Origin: Planctomycetota bacterium
Lineage (GTDB): Bacteria > Planctomycetota > UBA1135 > JAKEFM01
DNA length: 37,537 nt
Reading direction: 5' to 3'
NCBI GenBank assembly: GCA_022616055.1
Contig: JAKEFM010000204.1
Coordinates: forward strand, 1-37,537
Notes under the pieces: model-generated
The model's database searches: none
Seen by the model: only the letters and a program-made list of their open reading frames with translations
What the model was told of the DNA's origin: nothing
Made by a program: the position numbers and the translations under genes
In this document: positions 31,750-37,537 of the stretch, piece by piece
Layout: every line of letters starts with the position of its first letter
Numbering within the stretch: position 1 is the first letter of the stretch

Positions 31750-34512
31750 GTGAACGAACGCGGGCTCCACCGGCTCTTCCGGCGCTTCCGGAGAAAGGGC
31801 GACGTCCAGGCCCTGGCGGAGGTGTTCGACGCGGTCGCGCCCGAGATCTACCGGGTCGCCACGCACCTCGCGCCGGACTTGCACGCGGCCGAGGACCTCG
31901 TGCAGGCGACGTTCGTCGCCGCGATCGAGGGCCGGGAGGGGTGGGACGAATCTCGGCGGCTCGTCCCCTGGCTGCTCGGGATCCTCGTCCATCAGGCCGC
32001 GCGCGAGCGCCGTCGCACCGCGCGCGTGGTCGAACCGGAACGCCTCGAGAGGCGGGGGGAGCCAGGCCCGCCCGTGCGCGCGGAGGCGCAGGAGCTCGCC
32101 GGCGCGGTCGAGGAGGCGCTTGCGAAGCTCCCGCCGCTCTACCGCGAAGTCCTCGCCCTGCACCTCCGCGAGGACAAGGGCGCTCAGGAGATCGCCCTCG
32201 AGCTCGGTCGTGCACCCGGCACCGTCCGCGTCCAGATCCACCGCGCTCTCGAGATGCTGCGCAAGGCGCTTCCCGCCGGCCTCGCAACCGGGGGAGCGTT
32301 CGCGATCACCTCGCCCCGCAGCCTGGCCGCGGTGAGGGAGGTGGTCCTGAGATCGGCTCAGTCGGCGACGGTCGGGACGGGAGCGGGTGTTGGAACCGGG
32401 GCCACCTTGATCGGAGGACTCGTCATGAGCACCAAGGCCGTCGTCGCGGGGGTCGCAGCCGCGCTTCTCCTCGGCTTGGGCTGGCTTGCGTGGCCCCGGC
32501 ACGAGGGCGCTGCGCCGGGGGGGCGTTTGTCCTCAGCCGCCCCGCAACCGGAAGGCCCGAACGATTCCCCTTTCGCCGAACAGGCGTCGCCGACCCCTCC
32601 GCGCACTCGCGTGGAGGCGGAGAAGGTAGCCGGCGTGCCCCCTCCGAAGGTCCCGTCCCCGGGGGTCCGGCCCGGGTGGGTGCTTCGGGGCACAGTGAAC
32701 ACTTCGGTCGACGGGAAGGTGGAGCAGACCGCTCTCTCCGTCCGCCCGATGGGGGATGACCGATGGCCCGACGACGTCGAAGTCACCGGGTACCCGAGCC
32801 GGGACGGGACCTTCGAGATGGACGTATCTCGCCTGTTCGTCAAGAACCCCTGGGGCGGAATTCCCATCGAGCTCCTCGTCCGCGCGGACCATGTCGACTT
32901 CGCCCCCCTCGTGCGCAGGATCCCTCTCGAACCCGCGCAGAGGAAGCGACCCCCGGACGGATCTCCGCCCTGGGATCTGCGGGCCGACTTCATGCTCACG
33001 GTGGCCGGTGCCGTGTCCGGGCAGGTTCTCCTCCCGGACGGAAGCGCCGCGTCCGGCACTCCGGTCGGCCTGATCGCTGTGAAGGAAGGGAAGCCTTCGG
33101 ACAAGCCCTCCGATCAGGAGCGCGGCGGCGCGGATGGTCGGTTTCGACTCCGTGCTTCGACGAGCGGCCCCTACGTCGTACTCGCGCTGAGGGAGGGCCT
33201 CGCCCCCTGGACGGAACCGGTCTCCATCGACCCAGGGAAGGAGGTAGTCCTTCGGCCCCGCACGCTCACCGCTGGGGCTCACATCGGAGGAACGATCCGG
33301 GTCCTCGGCCGGCCCGCGCCGGCGGGGACGCGCGTCGTCGCCGCTTGTCGCCACCGCGGAGATTCCTATCGATTCGGCGGCAAGAATGTCAGTTGGGAAC
33401 ACGGCGTCTTCTGCCACGGGTCCCACCTCGTTGCTCCCACCGACGCCTCGGGACGGTACCTCATCGAAGGGCTCCTCTCGGGGCCTCACACGGTCTACAG
33501 CGTCTCGCTCCCGGACGGGCACGTCGTTGGGCTGCCGGCTCTCTCCGTCGAAGCGCCCCAGGACGGCGCGGACATCGACATCGACTTCGCGCGACTCGCC
33601 TTTCGCGTCCGCACCGAGGCGCGCGGCCTTCGGAACGCGATCGTCCAGGTCCGGCCCAAGGATGGACGCGGCGGGGGAGCGGGACTGAGGACGGACGACC
33701 AGGGGAAGTGCTCCGTCCTGGTGCCGCCCCGATCCACGCTCGCGGTCCGCGCCGAACTGGAGGGCTATCAGGGGACGGCGGTCGATGTCGTATCCCCCGG
33801 TCCCGGGGAGACGGTCACGACCGAGATCGACCTCGTCCGCTCCGGTTGCACCCTTCTCGTCGACCTGCGCGCGACCGACGGCCGGGCCATCCGGGATGCC
33901 GGCTTCGCGCTCTTCTCCGACGACGCCGAGCGGCCCCTGCCCAACGTGGGCGCCAGCGCCGTGGGGTCGGGCGCTGGCGGCGGGATGCCGGGTCCTGGAG
34001 GCGTCCTTCCCGCGTTCGTCCGCGACGCCCGCAGCGAGACCGGATCCTTCGTGCTTCGGGACCTTCCTCCCGGATCCTTCCGCCTCATGATCGACGCCGA
34101 GGGCCCGTGGGGCGCTGCTGCGGCCTTCTGGGTTCATTCCCCGGTCCGGGTCGACTTGGCTCCCGGCGGCGAGATTCGACGCACGGTCGAACTCGTCGAG
34201 GGGGGCCGGATCCGGGTATCGGTGAAGAGCCCGCACGGCGACTTCCTTCCCGCCCACTGCCTGCTGCGCGACAGCAGCGGCTGGGAGGTCCCGATCCTGG
34301 TCGTCACGCGACAGGCCGATGGGAGTCGGAGCGCCCACCCCGAGATCCTCGGCGGCCTCGGGTTCCTCGGGGCGAGTGACCTCCTCCCGAACCTTCCCCC
34401 GGGCTCCTACGAGCTGGAGCTGTGGCTCGAGGGATACCGCAAGAAAGTGCAGCCGGTCTCGATCGAGCCGGGGAAGCTCGCCGAGGTTCAAGTGGTCCTC
34501 GAAGAAGGGTGA
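31750..34512 (+). CDS. ECF sigma factor fused to a membrane helix and carboxypeptidase-regulatory-like domains
   Basis: The protein has 920 residues and a GTG start. Residues ~10-95 form sigma region 2 (LHAAEDLVQATFVAAIEGREGW, PWLLGILVHQAARERRR). Residues ~120-175 form region 4 (LAKLPPLYREVLALHLREDKGAQEIALELGRAPGTVRVQIHRALEML). A linker leads to a membrane helix at ~227-249 (VVAGVAAALLLGLGWLAW). Everything after is predicted extracytoplasmic: a Pro-rich stretch, then several beta-sandwich units of the carboxypeptidase regulatory-like type (VSGQVLLPDGSAASGTPV, DASGRYLIEGLLSGPHTVY, TGSFVLRDLPPGSFRLMI, NLPPGSYELELWLEGYRKKV). The design puts a sigma factor on the membrane with a sensing or binding region outside, so release might need proteolysis. 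No separate anti-sigma gene is adjacent. The 5' ribosome-binding site is weak, so the start is less sure. Confidence 0.85.
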   Translation: MNERGLHRLFRRFRRKGDVQALAEVFDAVAPEIYRVATHLAPDLHAAEDLVQATFVAAIEGREGWDESRRLVPWLLGILVHQAARERRRTARVVEPERLERRGEPGPPVRAEAQELAGAVEEALAKLPPLYREVLALHLREDKGAQEIALELGRAPGTVRVQIHRALEMLRKALPAGLATGGAFAITSPRSLAAVREVVLRSAQSATVGTGAGVGTGATLIGGLVMSTKAVVAGVAAALLLGLGWLAWPRHEGAAPGGRLSSAAPQPEGPNDSPFAEQASPTPPRTRVEAEKVAGVPPPKVPSPGVRPGWVLRGTVNTSVDGKVEQTALSVRPMGDDRWPDDVEVTGYPSRDGTFEMDVSRLFVKNPWGGIPIELLVRADHVDFAPLVRRIPLEPAQRKRPPDGSPPWDLRADFMLTVAGAVSGQVLLPDGSAASGTPVGLIAVKEGKPSDKPSDQERGGADGRFRLRASTSGPYVVLALREGLAPWTEPVSIDPGKEVVLRPRTLTAGAHIGGTIRVLGRPAPAGTRVVAACRHRGDSYRFGGKNVSWEHGVFCHGSHLVAPTDASGRYLIEGLLSGPHTVYSVSLPDGHVVGLPALSVEAPQDGADIDIDFARLAFRVRTEARGLRNAIVQVRPKDGRGGGAGLRTDDQGKCSVLVPPRSTLAVRAELEGYQGTAVDVVSPGPGETVTTEIDLVRSGCTLLVDLRATDGRAIRDAGFALFSDDAERPLPNVGASAVGSGAGGGMPGPGGVLPAFVRDARSETGSFVLRDLPPGSFRLMIDAEGPWGAAAAFWVHSPVRVDLAPGGEIRRTVELVEGGRIRVSVKSPHGDFLPAHCLLRDSSGWEVPILVVTRQADGSRSAHPEILGGLGFLGASDLLPNLPPGSYELELWLEGYRKKVQPVSIEPGKLAEVQVVLEEG

Positions 34513-34872
34513 GCCTCCCGGGCCGCGTCCGGTCGCCTCGCGCTACCGTCGCGAGAGGGAAGCAGTCCTCGCCCCCGGTCGCCCTCCATCCCTCCCCCAC
34601 TCGGCATCCTCAAGGGCAACGCGCCCTTCCCGCGCGCGAGGGCCGAACGGAGGTGGGTTTCGAGCGATCGAGGAATGGAGTCCATCCGCTCAGAATCCGG
34701 CGAATTTGGAGCGCGCGTCATCCGCCCTGCCTTCGGGGCGGGATCCGGTTCCCGGACAGGCCCCCCGTTCCACGAGGGCGTCGGGGAGAAGGACCGGATC
34801 CTGGGGGGCGACCGCGTGGACACGCGCGGGCGCGCCCGACGAGGTCGTGGCGCTTCCCGGCTCGGGGCGCGC
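34513..34872. other. Gene-free stretch containing a decayed DUF4143 fragment
   Basis: This 360-nt gap lies between two converging genes. The part from ~34528 to ~34675 is a degraded copy of the neighbouring ATPase C-terminus and is listed separately. The remaining ~200 nt hold no recognised gene, hairpin or repeat. Confidence 0.5.
34528..34675 (-). pseudogene. Remnant of a second DUF4143-ATPase C-terminus
   Basis: Compared by eye, ~34550-34622 matches 34938-35010, the end of the intact DUF4143 gene, at roughly four bases in five. Shared blocks include AGAGGGAAGC, GTCCTCGCCC and ACTCGGCATCCTC. On the minus strand the fragment reads GEGWRATGGEDCFPLA, against GEGWIVTAGEDRFPLA in the intact protein. 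A one-base deletion in a C-run near 34595 shifts the frame, and no ATPase domain remains. Weaker similarity runs out to ~34675. Confidence 0.7.
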
Positions 34873-36054
34873 TCACCGGCGCAAGGGCGCGATGACCTCG
34901 CGGAGGAAATGGGGCAGCGGGACCGCCTCGACGTCCTTCGCAAGAGGGAAGCGGTCCTCGCCCGCGGTCACGATCCATCCCTCCCCGCACTCGGCATCCT
35001 CGAGGGCGACACGCGTCCCATTCGAGAGGGTCGGCGCGCTCGTGTACTTGATCTCGATCCCGAACCGGCGCTTGCCCATCGTCAGGACGAGGTCCAGCTC
35101 GACGCCCGTGTGGGTCCGGTAGAAGGCGGCGTCGGCGCGGCGCGGCGCGAGACCGAGGATCTGCTCGATCGCAAAGCCCTCGAAGGAGGCGCCGAGGGCG
35201 GGCCTCGACAGGAGGTCGTCCTCGTCCGCGATGCCGAGGAGCGCATGGAGCATCCCGCTGTCGCGGACGTAGGTCTTCGGCGCCTTGATCAGCCGCTTCG
35301 AGACGTTGGCCGCGAGCGGCGGAAGCTGGCGCACGACGAAAAGGCCCGTGAGCAGGTCGAGGTAGGCCCTTACCGTCGGCGGGCTGACGGCGAAGTTCTC
35401 GGCGAACAGGCTGGCGTTCCAGGTCTGCCCGTGCACGTGGGCGAGCATCGTCCAAAAGCGCCGGAGCTGTGTCGCGGCGATCCGGACCCCGAACTCCCGG
35501 ATGTCCCGCTCGAGGAAGGTGCGGAGGAACGCCTCCCGCCACTCCGAGGACCTCCCCTCCGACGGCGCGTCGAATGAGCCGGGGTAGCCCCCTCGGACCC
35601 ACAGGCGCCTCCAGGCGTTCGCCGCCCGGCCCGCGCCCGGGGCGACCTCGGCGAGAAGGAGGCCGGGGAGCTCGACGGTTCGAATCCTCCCCGCGAGCGA
35701 CTCCGAGGCCTGGCGGAGGAGGTCGGAGGAGGCCGACCCGAGGACGAGGAACCGCCCGGGCCGACGGCCCCGATCGACGAGGGCGCGAAGCAACGGGAAG
35801 ATCTCCGGCGTGTGCTGGATCTCGTCGAGGACGACGAGGCGGTCGGCGTGCCGGGACAGGAACGTCTGCGCGTCGGCGAGTTTGGCGAGATCCCCGGGCA
35901 GCTCGAGGTCGAGGTAGAGGGCATTCCCGCTGCGGCGCCGGACGATCTCCTTCGCGAGCGTGGTCTTCCCCGTCTGGCGGCTCCCGACCAGGGCGGCGAC
36001 CGGGAAGGCGCGGAGCGTGTCCTCCAGTTTCTCGAGCGCGAGGCGCCGGTACAT
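34873..36054 (-). CDS. AAA-family ATPase with DUF4143 domain
   Basis: The 393-residue protein begins MYRRLALEKLEDTLRAFPVAALVGSR. Walker A GSRQTGKT is at 24-31, Walker B LVVLDEIQ at 73-80, and FLVLGSASSDLL is the sensor region. The DUF4143 domain from ~190 has RDIREFGVRIAATQLRRFW, a helix-turn-helix-like NASLFAENFAVSPPTVRAYLDLL, LIKAPKTYVRDSGMLHALL and a PD-(D/E)xK-like C-terminus with ELDLVL and GIEIKYTS. These ATPases are common in bacteria and archaea, often in multiple copies on mobile or variable regions. Their role is unsettled. An AT-rich palindrome abuts the start codon, and a broken copy of the 3' end lies downstream. Confidence 0.92.
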   Translation of the reverse strand: MYRRLALEKLEDTLRAFPVAALVGSRQTGKTTLAKEIVRRRSGNALYLDLELPGDLAKLADAQTFLSRHADRLVVLDEIQHTPEIFPLLRALVDRGRRPGRFLVLGSASSDLLRQASESLAGRIRTVELPGLLLAEVAPGAGRAANAWRRLWVRGGYPGSFDAPSEGRSSEWREAFLRTFLERDIREFGVRIAATQLRRFWTMLAHVHGQTWNASLFAENFAVSPPTVRAYLDLLTGLFVVRQLPPLAANVSKRLIKAPKTYVRDSGMLHALLGIADEDDLLSRPALGASFEGFAIEQILGLAPRRADAAFYRTHTGVELDLVLTMGKRRFGIEIKYTSAPTLSNGTRVALEDAECGEGWIVTAGEDRFPLAKDVEAVPLPHFLREVIAPLRR

Positions 36055-36055
36055 G

Positions 36056-36092
36056 GGTTGTAGTTTGAAAGGTAATCTTTCAATTTACAACC
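36056..36092. promoter_or_regulatory. 37-nt nested palindrome abutting the DUF4143 ATPase start codon
   Basis: Two nested inverted repeats share one centre. The outer arms are GGTTGTA / TACAACC and the inner arms TTGAAAG / CTTTCAA, with a GTAAT core and unpaired dinucleotides between the arms. It is strikingly AT-rich in this genome. It starts 1 nt upstream of the ATG at 36054, so it covers the ribosome-binding region and probably the promoter. An operator for a dimeric repressor, possibly the ATPase product itself, or an mRNA hairpin over the start are the obvious readings. Confidence 0.75.
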
Positions 36093-36194
36093 ATCGAGGT
36101 GGGCCCATGGACGGGCCCGCCCGCCCGACACCATCCCGAGCCCGATCTCCCCTCCCCCTCCGGCCGGGGGAAGGAAGAGGGCGGACCTGCGCGG

Positions 36195-37475
36195 CTACTT
36201 GCACCGGACCTCGGCGACCGTCATCCCCTCCACCGAGACGAAGACCTTCGCCTCCCCCGAGCGCGGCGGCACCTCGACCATGACCTCGTACTCACCCGAC
36301 GGGACCCCGGAGATCACGTCCCCGCGGTCCGGATACCTCCCCGCCATCTCCCCTTCGCGATACTCACCGATCTCCCCGTTCACGGCGACGATCCCGTGCG
36401 CGCGGAAGTTCCGTCGCTCGCGGGTGACGGAGAGCCGCCCCGACTGCCGCTTTGCCTCGATCGCAACCTTGCCGGCCTGCCGAAGGACGATCCGGGTCGG
36501 TTCCAAGAGTCCTCCGTCAGCGTCGAGGGCCCGCACGAGGAGCGCCCCGGCACGCGCGAGAACGATCTCCACCTCCGCTCCCCCGGTGCCCACATCCAAG
36601 GCGATCGAGCCCGTCGGCTCGAATCCGTCGGCGTGGACGTTGAGTTGATGCTCGCCTGGGGTCAGTGTCGAGAACTGGAACTTCCCTCCGACGTCCGCCT
36701 GAACCCTGCCGAGGTCCTGCAGACTAGTGGTCTTGGCCCCGGCGAGGTCCTGAACCACGAGGGTGTGGAGGGAGATCCTCGCTCCGGGCACGGGGGCACC
36801 GGTGTCGTCGAGAACCCGGCCCGAGAGCGAAATCTGGGCCAGGCGCGGCAGAGCGAACTCGACGTCCTGCACCCACTCCCCGGCACCGACGAGAACGGCC
36901 TCCCGCACGCGCTCCCGGCCCGTCGCGGCAGCCTCGAGGCGCACTTCGCCCGCCGGAGCGAGGACGTCCAATCGACCCCCCTCGAGCCCGGTCACTCCCG
37001 TATGCGTGTGGCCTCCCGCGGAGACGGCCCAGGAGAGCGCGACCCCCGTCAGTAGGGCCCCGCTCTCGGCCGCGACGACGCGGCCGGAGATCCGCCCGCA
37101 CTTCGGCGTGAGCGTCGCGAGGACCTCTCCCCAGTCGGCGTAGATCCACTCCCGGAACCAGGGCTCGAAAAGGAGCCGCCCCGGCTTCACCTCGAGACGT
37201 GTAGACGCCGGTCTGGTTCCGCCAGATTCTGGTGGTGGCCGTCGTCCTGGGGGCGAAGGGAAGCGGAGGGGATCGGGAGGAGCGGGATCTGATTCGTCCC
37301 CCTCGCCCGTGAAACGGGTGGATCTGGTTCTGTAGGGGCTTCGTAGGGGGCCGGGCTCGAGCGGGGCGGGGGGAGCGGTGCGCCTCGAGGTCGATCCGTC
37401 CGGGCCCGCGGACGGGTAGAAGGACGCGGCCGCCTGAGAGAGAGGCGGGGGAGGCCCCACGTGTTTGGACGACAC
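36195..37475 (-). CDS. Carboxypeptidase-regulatory-like repeat protein, 5' end uncertain
   Basis: The open frame has 426 codons from a GTG at 37475. From residue ~95 it is convincing: GRISGRVVAAESGALLTGVALSW, SLSGRVLDDTGAPVPGARISLHTL, FQFSTLTPGEHQLNVHADGF and ISGVPSGEYEVMVEVPPRSG are units of the beta-sandwich fold also seen in the sigma-fusion gene. The first ~95 residues are Pro/Arg/Ser-rich with no signal peptide, and the GTG lies inside the loop of a strong hairpin. The true 5' end may therefore be lost or lie at another start. The gene may be truncated, for example the tail of an exported protein or of another sigma fusion. Confidence 0.6.
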   Translation of the reverse strand: MSSKHVGPPPPLSQAAASFYPSAGPDGSTSRRTAPPAPLEPGPLRSPYRTRSTRFTGEGDESDPAPPDPLRFPSPPGRRPPPESGGTRPASTRLEVKPGRLLFEPWFREWIYADWGEVLATLTPKCGRISGRVVAAESGALLTGVALSWAVSAGGHTHTGVTGLEGGRLDVLAPAGEVRLEAAATGRERVREAVLVGAGEWVQDVEFALPRLAQISLSGRVLDDTGAPVPGARISLHTLVVQDLAGAKTTSLQDLGRVQADVGGKFQFSTLTPGEHQLNVHADGFEPTGSIALDVGTGGAEVEIVLARAGALLVRALDADGGLLEPTRIVLRQAGKVAIEAKRQSGRLSVTRERRNFRAHGIVAVNGEIGEYREGEMAGRYPDRGDVISGVPSGEYEVMVEVPPRSGEAKVFVSVEGMTVAEVRCK

Positions 37476-37488
37476 AGGCCTCCCCCGC
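37445..37488. repeat. 12-bp perfect inverted repeat (strong hairpin)
   Basis: GCGGGGGAGGCC and its exact reverse complement GGCCTCCCCCGC are separated by 20 nt, with a further short GTGT/ACAC pair in the loop. It could be a terminator of a gene beyond the right edge, or the end of a small mobile or repeated element. No T-run is seen on either side. Confidence 0.6.
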
Positions 37489-37537
37489 GCAGGAGACCGC
37501 GTCGGCGCGGTCCGCGCCGAGTCTGACGACTCGCGGC

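Noticed and set aside
36101..36118. GGGCCC-6-GGGCCC dyad as a terminator
   Set aside because: Short, without a T-run, and such restriction-site-like dyads are common by chance at this GC content.
1..37537. CRISPR arrays, tRNA or rRNA genes
   Set aside because: No regularly spaced repeats, no cloverleaf-like segments with TTCGANTC-type loops in a suitable setting, and no rRNA-like conserved stretches were seen.

Overview
The window is very GC-rich and gene-dense, with short or absent intergenic gaps, many GTG starts and frequent 4-nt stop/start overlaps. A phosphate-selective porin ending in a C-terminal Phe, lipoprotein and export signals, and zinc-finger anti-sigma control point to a Gram-negative (diderm) bacterium. 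An ECF sigma factor fused through a membrane helix to carboxypeptidase-regulatory-like domains, together with Ala/Ser/Pro/Gln-rich linkers, suggests Planctomycetota or a neighbouring uncultivated phylum. This assignment is an inference, not a demonstration. No rRNA, tRNA, CRISPR array or intact insertion sequence was seen.

Layout. 1-1592 (+): the end of a membrane transporter, then a TAXI-type substrate-binding lipoprotein. 1618-4519 (-): a glycine-rich two-repeat (UPF0126-type) membrane protein, then rarA and a SpoU/TrmH rRNA methylase, which overlap by ATGA. 4544-5575 (+): rsgA, which ends tail-to-tail on an OprO/P-type porin (5572-6864, -). 7175-11311 (+): a very unusual membrane protein that joins two rhodanese domains, a YidC/Oxa1-like insertase domain and a PEP-synthase/rifampin-phosphotransferase-like dikinase. 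11324-14148 (-): a PhnD-like binding protein followed by a PAS histidine kinase, which looks like a two-part sensor.

14252-28115 (-) is the centrepiece. It is an apparently single ~14-kb transcription unit of eight consecutive amidohydrolase-superfamily genes (nine modules, because one gene encodes two), then folC and a small coupled gene. All nine modules keep the fold signatures and almost all carry an export signal. Only two keep the His-x-His metal motif on strand 1 of the barrel, and only one appears to have the complete metal site. The other seven have different replacements, so the array looks like one or two enzymes surrounded by pseudoenzyme paralogues.

28340-30755 (-): a YjbR/MmcQ protein, and an ECF sigma / zinc-finger anti-sigma / exported protein operon. 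30811-37475 is more patchy: an ORF6N gene with a perfect inverted repeat inside its conserved motif, the sigma-membrane-carboxypeptidase-regulatory fusion, a decayed copy of a DUF4143 ATPase C-terminus, an intact DUF4143 ATPase with a 37-nt operator-like palindrome abutting its start, and a carboxypeptidase-regulatory-like protein whose 5' end is doubtful. This right-hand part looks like accessory DNA.
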